Source: Flavobacteriaceae bacterium | GTDB taxonomy: Bacteria > Bacteroidota > Bacteroidia > Flavobacteriales > Flavobacteriaceae | NCBI GenBank assembly: GCA_016744415.1 | Contig: JADGEL010000002.1 | Coordinates: 186,001 to 250,000, forward strand | Direction of reading: 5' to 3' | DNA: 64,000 nt | Shown: positions 55,532 through 64,000 of the stretch, piece after piece | Layout of the letters: each line of letters starts with the position of its first letter | Numbering within the stretch: the first letter of the stretch is position 1 | Translations under genes and position numbers: made by a program | The notes under the pieces: model-generated | Database searches by the model: none | What the model saw: only the letters and a program-made list of their open reading frames with translations | What the model was told of the DNA's origin: nothing

Positions 55532-58500
55532 TTATTGTTGTGCATTTAATTTTGAGTTTCCTGATCTAGTTTCTTGAATAGTATAGACCCCTTTTTCTGT
55601 TTCTTTCTTTACACGGACTAAACCACCTTCATTATCATATTCATAAAAAGTTGCGTAGTTATTTTCGTCAAGTTCTGCCATTAAACGTTGTGTGTCCTCA
55701 TCGTATACAAAGCTTTTCATATTGCCGTTGTATGGGAATATTCTAACATCATCAAAATAAGAGTTGACATTATTACCTGAATTTAAAGTAACTTCTACAC
55801 TCTCAGGTATTTCAACAATACCCACAATGCGTTGCCAACCATCAATTATTTTTCCTGTTGGCACCAATGGATCAAGTGTAACTAACTCAAGAGTTAGACC
55901 TCCGTTTGTATTTACATCAGACTCATAATAAGAGATGCCTACAGAGCTATTATTAAAGGACGCTTGTTGGCTGGTATGTGCCTCATTAACCCATGCACTT
56001 ACAACATATTTTTTATTTAATTCTTCTTGTTCTGGTGCGCTTTTCCCTTCTGGACCATCGAATGATAGATTTATAAGAGTAAATTCTATGGTATATAGGC
56101 ACACTTCTCCATTATTTATTAGGACTCTGTAGACCCCTTCATATATTGCTTCAGATTCTGAGCCAAAACACATACTTTGACTACCTTGAAACACAAAACC
56201 TGTTGTTCCTCCTATTACTCTACATTCAATATCACCTGAACCCGAATTTAATAGAGTAACTGATACATTATCATTGTCAGTAGTTCCAAATAAATCTTCA
56301 TAACTTATTTCTTGATTATTGCCAACTTCTAATCTAATATGCAACGTCTGTGAACACTCTTCATTACAATCTATACAATCATTATCAGTTGGTGGAGCAC
56401 AATCTAACGTTGGCACACTCATCACCTCAGTTTCATGTGTTGTAAACAACGCTCTAGCAGCAGTATTTTGAGGTACATATACACTATACTTACCTGTATG
56501 TGCTTTCTCTGGCGTCCTTACAATGCCATTACCCTCTTTTATGATTTCAGAATAAAATGATAACCCCTCTCCATAATTAAATGAGCCTTCATAACTGTTG
56601 TAATCTTCAAAACCATCAAAACCAATTTCATTGTATTTACTATTTGAGGCTACTGCTACTGGCAAGGTATATCCGTATCCGTATTGAGCAGAAGAATACC
56701 TACCTAAGGCATCTTTATTTTCTAGCTCCACTCCATACGGAGAATATTTAGTTACCTCACTGGCAAACGTCCAATCAGTAACATCTATTTCCCAGATATT
56801 TTCTGAATCATTAAAATTATAAAGTGGCTTGAATGCTGTAAAGAAACCATCGTTTCTTGGAGAACCTTCATTATTTCTACCAGTTAAATATGCATAGGAT
56901 TTTACAGCCCTCCAATCGCCTTTAATATTATTTACAAAAGGGTTTGTTGAATACTTTGGATATTGAACTAAGTTGGTTTCTGGATTTAGGAAGTAATCAT
57001 TTGGATAGTACACATTTATAAATGATCCTCCTTGTGGTCTCCAAAAATCACTATATTCAATCGCAGATGCATTTACAATTTTTGGATTAACACCAGTATC
57101 ATTATACTCAAAACCATCAGTATTAACTAGACCTATTGGGTTGATTATACTAGTAATAGATGCCATAGATGCTGATTGCAGATTTCGACGATGCGATCTT
57201 ACTATTTTAATATTTACAGGACTTGAATCTGCACCACATTCATTGACAATATGCCCAGTTCTATCTATCATAATAAACTTAGTGCCAGAATCATCAATTT
57301 CATTAACCCAATACTTGTCTTTAAAATCACCGCTTTTTTCATACATGACTACTTCATCTCCTGGAGCAAAATAATCGTTTAAATTAACCGAAGGGTAGTT
57401 CTTTAGCTCATACCATGATGTTTTATCTTCAACATCACCAGAGCCATCCGGGAAATTACTATTTGGAGTAGGAGCATCAGTAGGTATAATAGAACAGCTC
57501 AGATTTAAATTCTTTGCTGCTTGTCCCATACCCTCGTGCATCCAATGTGCTGGGTAGTTAAAATTGTAATAAGCATCATCATACTCATTAATAGTTTTGG
57601 TTAAAAGAACATCGCCTGTTAATTGATCCCAAGCTATATTTTCTGTAGATACTCTTGAGCCAGCATCAAAAGCAATTTTCTCTTTTAGAATACCTGACTT
57701 ATGGATTACTTTAGTTGTTGTTGCTACTCTTAATTGTGTTTCATGATTGGAATAACTCGGTAATGGAAGTGGTACGACAATACCAAATATTGCTATAAAA
57801 AATCCAGTTACATTTACATTTAATCCACCGATTGTTGTGGTTGATTTACTTTCTCTAAAGTCATTTACCACATCATAATGTACTCCAATTAGTTTCTCTT
57901 CGAGTATTCCAGTTTTATCAATTGTTCCGACTTTATTTTTTAAACTGTTATCTTCATTGATACTGTATTTATATTCTACACCAGATATAGGGCTTTGTTG
58001 CCCTTCGGCAAAAACAAGTTGTTTTTTAACTTTTCCGTTCATATCATTCGTTTCCACAACAAATCCCTGAGACATTGTTAGGTGTTGCCTATCATGTACA
58101 CTTAAAGACAATAAGTTTCCTAGAAAACTTGTTGGATCATCCTTCATCGTAACATCTGTATAATCCGAAATTGTTGGGAAATCAAAAGTTGTATAAAACT
58201 CGTTTACAACTTTACCTGTAGCATGTTTTACAAGTTCGTGTCCGTCAAAATTATTTCTAGCAAGATTTTTCACTTCAACCCTACTATAAGTAACAACCGC
58301 CCCAGGAAAGAAAGATTCACCAATTGGTTTTTCAACATAATTAAACTCTTTAGGAGCAACTAGTTTATCATTTCTATGAGATTCATCATCATAAAAAGGT
58401 TCTACAAATGGGTTTTCTTTACTCCCGTTTGGCTCAAAAGATGCAACTCCACTACTAGTTCCGTTCTCCTTTGAATAGGTATATTCTTGGCCGTAGGTTT

Positions 58501-61500
58501 GGACATACGGGTTGTTGGTTTCAGGATAATTTTCATTATTGGTCATTGCATCCCAATTATCATGCATTTGAATTTTCTTAATTCTAGAACCTCCTCCCAA
58601 TTTGGCTTCGGGAGCTAAAAGACGTACCCAAGATTTTTCTGGAACAAACTCTCTTGCACACCCTTTTTGCTGCAATTTATGATTTGGCCCTAAAAACACT
58701 TCTGCAACTTTCTCTAAGCTACCTACTAAATCTTCAACCATAGCACCAAAGTCGTCATTGGTAGAATTCCCTCCAATACTATAAACTTCTCTATTTAAGT
58801 AAGACCTGCCAAAATACCAACCTGCCTTTGCAATTGGATTTACATCCAGATCTGTATTGAACCAGCCTCCTTCTTTTTCTAAGGGTTCTACTGGAATGGA
58901 TAAATAGTAATACCCATCTTTATCAAAAGATATTACCTCTTCATCTCTTATCTTAAAATATCCTGATACATAGTCATATTGTTTGCTAGAACCAGATACC
59001 ATATTTAATAGAAATTTGAAATAAATTGGCTTATCTAAAAGGCCTTCAACATAATTATTTGCATCAAATGCAGAATTATTCTTAACTTTTACATACAAAT
59101 ATTTGGTATGGACAGCACCATCAAACAAAGTATTAAGACCATCACTCCAATTTTCTTCTCCTTCAGAAGAAAGTGGAATATCATTACCTCCGCCAACAAC
59201 ATTAAACATTTGCATTGCTTTGCGGTTTTGCACATATTTATAATCATCACTTTCGTATTCAAGATCAATTAAACCGCCAGATGGTAAATTAATTGATGTT
59301 AGCGACCAAGCGGCACTATATTCATCTTGAAGTGCCTTGTCATCTTGTTGAACATATGGAAATTCTGGAGCCATAATTTCATCATCAATATCACAAAAAT
59401 CAGCATTGTCAAATCCTGTATTAGTAATTAGTTTTCCATCAGGATCTGTAACCAAAGCACTTTCTACAATTGGTTTGTAATTCCCCCAAATATCATAACT
59501 CTTTAAGTTATAATCTGGATTAAATCCATCATAGTTAAACGTATATGGTGTATATGCTCCCATATTAGAATCTCTATAGGTAAAGAATAGTTTTGTGAGT
59601 GTTAATTTTCCTTCTCCAGTAAGATTATTTTCAACTCCTTTACATAATTGATAATCGTAATCAAAATGTGCTGTTTTAATTGGTGCTACTGGATCATTAG
59701 AGGGGTCTGAATCTTCTAAAAGAGTTTTATGCAAATCGTACTCTGGTTTTGAATACAGTTTAATCTTATCAATTTGTTGAGTATAAGATGCAGCACTCTC
59801 ATATTTCAACTCACCTTCAGCACTTCTCCCATCATCACGAGCAGATAATTCGAAGATAGCAACATGTGTTTTAGTTTCAATTTTATTTATAAAAACAAGC
59901 TCTTTTTCACCATACACATAGTTTCCTTTTTGATCATTAGATTTTGATTTCAATCCTTCGTTGTAGGATACCTCATCAGTACTATAAGGAATTCTCCATT
60001 TAAAATTAGATACGTTGTTTAGATTGTCATAGTTGAATAGGGTATATGATCCTAAATCATCTTTTGATGGGCCATCTCCTGTTACATCTTCATAATCAGT
60101 GGAAAGCACTGATGTTAATAAGTAAGTATGAACATATTCTGGGGTTGTAATCCTGTTTAAATATTGATCACTACTATTTGAATCATTACCTCTAACTTCA
60201 TTATTATACCCAATTGTACCTTTAGCGCAATTAGGGTTATTTCTTCCAGAAACATCAAATGTTGCCTCAACTTTTTTGGTATTATAAACGGCTTTACCAT
60301 ACACATACTGACTACCATCGGTTTTTAATATTTTCATACCTACTGTATGGTAAGGTTCGGCATTAGAATTCTGTTCTATAAAATTATCATTTTGAGCTTC
60401 CTTTTGGGTAATTTTTTGAATAGCAGTATTCCTTAAATCTCTTTCTGATCGTTTAATTTTAGATGAAATTTGATTAGGTGTATAATTTCCTGTATCTTCT
60501 TTCTTAAAATAATATGAGGTAGTATGCCTATTGAATTTTGAGCCTCCAATACCAATTTTAATTGGGTAATTTGAATGAAGTAAAGTATTATAGAGATCAG
60601 GCACTTGATTTATTTGATCTATTGTAAGTTCGCCAATTTGTTTGAAATATACTTTTTCATAATCAATGGTATTAATATCTGTTGGCGATTCTTTAAATTT
60701 TGACAGCACAAAATTATTATCATTCCATTTTCCTGTTTTACTTGTTGTATGAATGACATCAAGTTCTGCACCAACATAAGCATTCCAACCTGCACCAAAT
60801 TTTACCCCTAAAGTTGATGAAATTGATTGATCCTTTACCGTAGTATCATACAAATAACTTGTTTGACTTCTAAAAGGTCTAAAAGTACCTGAAATACCTT
60901 GCCCTTGTATTGAATACAAATCATGCGTGTAGTTAGTAACAGGTAGAACAGTCGTATTTTTATTAAAACTTCTATCTTTTTCTCTATTAAAATCTAAAAC
61001 TCCATTTAACCCTTGATTTGCTTCTGTATTTTCATATCCAAAAGCAGGAACTAATTTTGTAATTTCATCATCTCTAATTTTTTGATATGATCCAGATCCT
61101 TGAATTTGTCCTTGTCCATCAATTCCGAAAATTGTTAATCCTAAGGAAGCAGAAAATGTAAAACTTGTATTACGCATTCCTGCTCTTTTAAATGGGGTAT
61201 AAGTTTGGTAAGAAGAGAGTAAGCTAATATCAGCTCCACCATTTATATTAATATTTTTTTTTGAATTAAAATAACTAAAATTTGGATTAATATTTAAATT
61301 TGAAAGCCCTTGTCTGGAGTTATATGCTGACCCTACATTTAATCCACCACTTACTCCATTAACCGCACTTTCTCCTATCCATTTTACTTTAGAAGAAGCA
61401 CTTACATTTGAAGATATTGTAGCTCCGTTGGCTACAGAAGTAGAAACTTGCACCCCAACGGAAACTTGATCATGTAAATCAAATCCAATACCATAGGTTG

Positions 61501-62008
61501 GTTTAAAAGTAATCCCTTCATAATTATTATATTGCACTCCAATACCAACGTTTCCTCCTAAAAATTCAAAACCAAATAATCCAGTTGAAAAATTGAATGC
61601 TGTTCCAACAGTTCTATTTTCTTTCATGTCATTCTCATAGATAATTTTATCACCTTTAAAATCATCTGGTATTCCACGAACTTGTCTGTTAATTTGACCA
61701 ACATTTAGATTCCAACCCAAGCCAACCCACGACGCTTCTTGATCCATGGTAATTCCAGAATCATAAGCAAGATTTAAAGGGTATCCACCTACATCCATAA
61801 TTGGGATATTGTAATTAAAATCTCCAGAAGATAAATTGACCATATCTGATGTTCCAATAGGCGTAAACGTATTAAATTCTGGTTGTGATGGCCCCCCAGT
61901 TAGTGCCCAAAGATTTCCAGACCCAGAGAACTGAATCATTATTTGAATTGCTAAATAACTTGCAACTATCTTAGAAATTTTACCTTCTCTAATACTTCTT
62001 AATGTCAT
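55532..62008 (-). CDS. SpvB/TcdB-like Rhs companion protein
   Basis: The 2158-residue protein has a hydrophobic N-terminus (MIQFSGSGNLWAL) and, right after it, the SpvB/insecticidal-toxin-like start (NTFTPIGTSDMVNLSSGDFN, then LNLAYDSGITMDQEASWVGL and GWNLNVGQINRQVRG). Long beta-rich stretches follow and the end carries YD-type sequence (YDEDTQRLMAELDENNYATF). In Bacteroidota this companion is commonly located directly upstream of the Rhs gene and may form part of the protein shell or an outer-membrane platform. It has no tip region of its own. The preceding gene ends 4 bp upstream of its start, and a LolA-like gene follows, consistent with one transcript. Confidence 0.75.
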   Translation of the reverse strand: MTLRSIREGKISKIVASYLAIQIMIQFSGSGNLWALTGGPSQPEFNTFTPIGTSDMVNLSSGDFNYNIPIMDVGGYPLNLAYDSGITMDQEASWVGLGWNLNVGQINRQVRGIPDDFKGDKIIYENDMKENRTVGTAFNFSTGLFGFEFLGGNVGIGVQYNNYEGITFKPTYGIGFDLHDQVSVGVQVSTSVANGATISSNVSASSKVKWIGESAVNGVSGGLNVGSAYNSRQGLSNLNINPNFSYFNSKKNININGGADISLLSSYQTYTPFKRAGMRNTSFTFSASLGLTIFGIDGQGQIQGSGSYQKIRDDEITKLVPAFGYENTEANQGLNGVLDFNREKDRSFNKNTTVLPVTNYTHDLYSIQGQGISGTFRPFRSQTSYLYDTTVKDQSISSTLGVKFGAGWNAYVGAELDVIHTTSKTGKWNDNNFVLSKFKESPTDINTIDYEKVYFKQIGELTIDQINQVPDLYNTLLHSNYPIKIGIGGSKFNRHTTSYYFKKEDTGNYTPNQISSKIKRSERDLRNTAIQKITQKEAQNDNFIEQNSNAEPYHTVGMKILKTDGSQYVYGKAVYNTKKVEATFDVSGRNNPNCAKGTIGYNNEVRGNDSNSSDQYLNRITTPEYVHTYLLTSVLSTDYEDVTGDGPSKDDLGSYTLFNYDNLNNVSNFKWRIPYSTDEVSYNEGLKSKSNDQKGNYVYGEKELVFINKIETKTHVAIFELSARDDGRSAEGELKYESAASYTQQIDKIKLYSKPEYDLHKTLLEDSDPSNDPVAPIKTAHFDYDYQLCKGVENNLTGEGKLTLTKLFFTYRDSNMGAYTPYTFNYDGFNPDYNLKSYDIWGNYKPIVESALVTDPDGKLITNTGFDNADFCDIDDEIMAPEFPYVQQDDKALQDEYSAAWSLTSINLPSGGLIDLEYESDDYKYVQNRKAMQMFNVVGGGNDIPLSSEGEENWSDGLNTLFDGAVHTKYLYVKVKNNSAFDANNYVEGLLDKPIYFKFLLNMVSGSSKQYDYVSGYFKIRDEEVISFDKDGYYYLSIPVEPLEKEGGWFNTDLDVNPIAKAGWYFGRSYLNREVYSIGGNSTNDDFGAMVEDLVGSLEKVAEVFLGPNHKLQQKGCAREFVPEKSWVRLLAPEAKLGGGSRIKKIQMHDNWDAMTNNENYPETNNPYVQTYGQEYTYSKENGTSSGVASFEPNGSKENPFVEPFYDDESHRNDKLVAPKEFNYVEKPIGESFFPGAVVTYSRVEVKNLARNNFDGHELVKHATGKVVNEFYTTFDFPTISDYTDVTMKDDPTSFLGNLLSLSVHDRQHLTMSQGFVVETNDMNGKVKKQLVFAEGQQSPISGVEYKYSINEDNSLKNKVGTIDKTGILEEKLIGVHYDVVNDFRESKSTTTIGGLNVNVTGFFIAIFGIVVPLPLPSYSNHETQLRVATTTKVIHKSGILKEKIAFDAGSRVSTENIAWDQLTGDVLLTKTINEYDDAYYNFNYPAHWMHEGMGQAAKNLNLSCSIIPTDAPTPNSNFPDGSGDVEDKTSWYELKNYPSVNLNDYFAPGDEVVMYEKSGDFKDKYWVNEIDDSGTKFIMIDRTGHIVNECGADSSPVNIKIVRSHRRNLQSASMASITSIINPIGLVNTDGFEYNDTGVNPKIVNASAIEYSDFWRPQGGSFINVYYPNDYFLNPETNLVQYPKYSTNPFVNNIKGDWRAVKSYAYLTGRNNEGSPRNDGFFTAFKPLYNFNDSENIWEIDVTDWTFASEVTKYSPYGVELENKDALGRYSSAQYGYGYTLPVAVASNSKYNEIGFDGFEDYNSYEGSFNYGEGLSFYSEIIKEGNGIVRTPEKAHTGKYSVYVPQNTAARALFTTHETEVMSVPTLDCAPPTDNDCIDCNEECSQTLHIRLEVGNNQEISYEDLFGTTDNDNVSVTLLNSGSGDIECRVIGGTTGFVFQGSQSMCFGSESEAIYEGVYRVLINNGEVCLYTIEFTLINLSFDGPEGKSAPEQEELNKKYVVSAWVNEAHTSQQASFNNSSVGISYYESDVNTNGGLTLELVTLDPLVPTGKIIDGWQRIVGIVEIPESVEVTLNSGNNVNSYFDDVRIFPYNGNMKSFVYDEDTQRLMAELDENNYATFYEYDNEGGLVRVKKETEKGVYTIQETRSGNSKLNAQQ

Positions 62009-62012
62009 AATT

Positions 62013-62639
62013 TTATAACTTTATAGGTGTTTCATTTAAGTTGAATTTGATAATATCGTTACCAAAAAGGTTGTCTTGATATATCAATGAAATGCTTTCA
62101 TCAGGCGAGATTCCGTTAAAATATAACAGCACCCTTTTAAAAGGTGCTATTTTAAAATTTCTTTCAAAATTGACTCCAGCACATTTTATAGTATCTCTAG
62201 ATGAAGTAACTACCATAAAGTCTTTTTTTATAGAAAACGACATATATTTTACAGCGTCCTCAAAACTTTTATGGGTGTGTTTTTGTTCTAGCAGATCAGT
62301 TTGATCGACATGTTGAAATTCTATCTCGACAATCCTTTCTTCTTTATTTTCTTCTAAAATCGAGTCTATTAGAGCAGAATTGTTTCCTAAATTTTTTAAA
62401 AGATAATAATGTAGTGGCACTTCTGTGGCGCTATAATTAATGCTATTTATTAATTGAGTAGAACGTATTGACTTCCAATTTTCTTTTTCAAATTCAAATG
62501 TTTTTATCTCTTTTTCTTTTCCAGAATCATTACAGGAAAATAAAATTAAGAATGACACAAGCATTAATCCCTTAAAATAAATTAAAGGAATCTCATCTAT
62601 ATTATCTTTTAATCCTTTAATTATCTTCATACTTTTCAT
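62013..62639 (-). CDS. Lipoprotein of the Rhs operon
   Basis: The 208-residue protein has a hydrophobic stretch ending in a lipobox (GLMLVSFLILFSC, Cys36), preceded by an unusually long polar N-terminus. A start at the internal ATG (residue 26, MLVSFLILFSC) would give a normal signal length, so the start is uncertain. The mature part (KEKEIKTFEFEKENWKSIRS, RDTIKCAGVNFERNFKIAPF, KRVLLYFNGISPDESISLIY) is beta-rich and unrecognised. The frame overlaps the OmpH-like gene upstream by 23 bp and ends 4 bp before the companion gene, so the three are coupled. An envelope role in assembling the Rhs proteins is inferred. Confidence 0.6.
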   Translation of the reverse strand: MKSMKIIKGLKDNIDEIPLIYFKGLMLVSFLILFSCNDSGKEKEIKTFEFEKENWKSIRSTQLINSINYSATEVPLHYYLLKNLGNNSALIDSILEENKEERIVEIEFQHVDQTDLLEQKHTHKSFEDAVKYMSFSIKKDFMVVTSSRDTIKCAGVNFERNFKIAPFKRVLLYFNGISPDESISLIYQDNLFGNDIIKFNLNETPIKL

Positions 62640-63123
62640 TGCAATATTTTAAAATTTGATTAGTGATCTCATATGTTTCATCTGCAAACATGATATTGCC
62701 ATTGCCATTGGTGCCGAAAACAATTTTAATTTCATGCAGTTTGCAATAATCATCTATATAGGTGTTAAGTCTTAACCATACTTTTTGTGTTAAGTTATTG
62801 GTGTAATTATTCTGCAGGTCTTGAAATTCTTTATTCAAAAGAGCAATTTTATTTTGTAATTTTTTGGAAGTTTCACTTTCCTTATCCGCACTAATTTGAT
62901 AGGCATTATAGATACTATCTAAATACTTCCCTTTAGCCTTGATCTTTTTTTCTTCAATAGACTTGATATCTTTTGTCATATTGAATTCACTAAATAATTT
63001 TGAATTATTTACATACAAAGTTTTGGGGTTATGGTCAGAATTAACATAGTAGATTGCTACGCCAACAAACAATGACATTAGTAGTATTGAATTTATTATT
63101 GAAAGGTATTTGTGTTTATTCAT
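62617..63123 (-). CDS. OmpH/Skp-like periplasmic chaperone
   Basis: The 168-residue protein begins with a membrane anchor or signal (ILLMSLFVGVAIYYV). The rest fits the OmpH/Skp family: a short strand (LYVNNSKLFSEFNMTKDI), a long central coiled coil (IEEKKIKAKGKYLDSIYNAY, LQNKIALLNKEFQDLQNN) and the family end IVFGTNGNGNIMFADETYEI, then TNQILKYCNEKYE. Skp holds outer-membrane proteins unfolded in the periplasm. As the first gene of the Rhs operon it likely escorts the very large companion and Rhs polypeptides. The promoter should lie in 63124-63300 on the minus strand. Confidence 0.75.
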   Translation of the reverse strand: MNKHKYLSIINSILLMSLFVGVAIYYVNSDHNPKTLYVNNSKLFSEFNMTKDIKSIEEKKIKAKGKYLDSIYNAYQISADKESETSKKLQNKIALLNKEFQDLQNNYTNNLTQKVWLRLNTYIDDYCKLHEIKIVFGTNGNGNIMFADETYEITNQILKYCNEKYEDN

Positions 63124-63611
63124 GTTATTCTTTATTGGTGTTTACAATATGGTTTTAAGTGTAATCAATTGTTAATTAATTCTATTCTAGCCATAGAAAA
63201 CAAGGACCAATTTAGTTTAGAACCATTTTTTCAGTACATGAATATATCAACAAAAGGAACATCAAAAACTCAACTATTTTCACTCCCTGATTTTGCCTAT
63301 ATTTTCGTATAATCAAATTCTTGGATTTAACTTTTTAGTAATGCTCGTTCTAATAAAAAACGAAGTTTTGATATGTAGTAAATGTAATTATGATGTTTTA
63401 TTTATATGGTTGTATTTACCATACAATATGTAAGGAGGAGCCTTACAGTTTTAACAATATATTTCTAGAAGTTAACTATTTTAAATGCAGAGTCATCGCG
63501 GTATTTCGTAGATTCTATACTCATTAAGTTGAATACAGTATTATCATTTTTAAATCAAAATAAATATAATATGTATTCTCTAAAATACTATTTTGAAATG
63601 ACTAGACAGTA
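63124..63611. promoter_or_regulatory. Promoter region of the Rhs operon
   Basis: The 488-bp gap before the chaperone gene has no supported gene. As both neighbours read leftward, the Rhs operon promoter and leader must be here, most likely within 200 bp of 63123. A short inverted repeat GTTGTAT-TTACC-ATACAAT lies at about 63410-63428. I cannot place -7/-33 boxes with confidence. Confidence 0.4.
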
Positions 63612-64000
63612 CTATCTACTTTTCTTAGAAAAGGATTTTTGATCTGTACCAATAGACAATAGAATCGATTCTTTGGAAATGGATACTATTTTAATTTCGT
63701 CTATTTCTTCATTGCACTTAAGGCGATGTAAAACTCCATTTATTCTGAGTAAGGCGCGTTCATCTTTAGATTTACCTCCTTTAATAAAACCATAATATTC
63801 AATGCTTTGGGGCCAACTTATTATTTCTTTCTTTTTGGATATACTTGCTCTTTTAGAAATAACAGGTTTCTTTAAACTCTGGTTTTTCTTTTTAAATTTA
63901 TTAAGAAATGGGTCCCTCTGAAAAGGTTCTAATTTAAAGGTGTCTTTTTTAATCTCATAATTTATTGGAGTAGTGTTCATCAATGCTGCTTCTGAATATT
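63612..64000 (-). CDS. Pilus/type II secretion-like protein, 5' end outside window
   Basis: The frame is open to the right edge (it reads YSEAALMNTTPINYEIKKDT from 63998 down), so the N-terminus, probably with a membrane helix, is missing. The visible part has a Lys-rich linker (FLNKFKKKNQSLKKPVISKR) and a small beta domain (YYGFIKGGKSKDERALLRIN, then GVLHRLKCNEEIDEIKIVSI, then SKESILLSIG). That domain resembles the HR domain of GspC/PilP proteins, which link the inner-membrane platform to the outer-membrane secretin. Other genes of the system would lie beyond the edge. It is separated from the Rhs operon by 488 bp. The family call is moderate. Confidence 0.55.
   Translation of the reverse strand, partial: YSEAALMNTTPINYEIKKDTFKLEPFQRDPFLNKFKKKNQSLKKPVISKRASISKKKEIISWPQSIEYYGFIKGGKSKDERALLRINGVLHRLKCNEEIDEIKIVSISKESILLSIGTDQKSFSKKSR

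Overview
The window looks like a chromosomal stretch of a low-GC Bacteroidota bacterium, most likely a flavobacterium. The basis is the very AT-rich coding style, weak Shine-Dalgarno signals, many short lipoproteins with a Cys lipobox, an RteC-like regulator, TPR histidine kinases of the flavobacterial type and giant YD-repeat (Rhs) proteins with a SpvB-like companion. I see no rRNA, tRNA or CRISPR array.

Layout. 1-10.7 kb: a cut-off lipoprotein; a four-gene minus-strand cluster (small membrane protein, secreted SH3/metallo-beta-lactamase-fold hydrolase, membrane SH3-like protein, calcineurin-like phosphoesterase); a TPR histidine kinase/LuxR response regulator pair; and a LytTR regulator. 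10.8-15.2 kb: the remains of a Bacteroidota integrative element (DnaC-like ATPase, replication-type protein, excisionase-like HTH, RteC), full of short dispersed repeats and a 94-bp tandem array. 15.2-19.3 kb: a PLP acyltransferase/GNAT fusion divergent from an STAS-like protein and a PAS-AraC regulator. 20.7-22.4 kb: a dead conjugation ATPase and a DDE transposase.

22.6-43.1 kb is accessory DNA lying between two related Rhs tip modules. On its left is an orphan Rhs C-terminal tip with an HExxH motif and a lipoprotein gene behind it. The middle holds two intact and two catalytically degraded tyrosine recombinases, a Schlafen/AlbA-type ATP-binding protein, an orphan C5 methyltransferase, a replication-type gene, an origin-like hairpin array, and small regulators and membrane proteins. 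On its right is a tight four-gene operon: C5 DNA methyltransferase, a protein with two GHKL ATPase domains and a histidine-kinase-like core, a stand-alone receiver, and a caspase/CHAT-like peptidase. I consider this operon the best candidate for a poorly described defence system. A truncated integrase lies beside it.

43.1-63.1 kb is a six-gene minus-strand Rhs operon: OmpH/Skp-like chaperone, lipoprotein, 2158-residue SpvB-like companion, LolA-like periplasmic protein, 3730-residue YD-repeat protein with two internal CBM-TSP3 modules, and a candidate immunity protein. It ends at a strong terminator. The orphan tip shares a 250-bp 5' arm with the main Rhs gene, and a 255-bp element (X) follows both immunity genes, so the two loci look like exchangeable toxin-immunity cassettes. 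The right edge cuts a gene resembling a pilus or type II secretion component.
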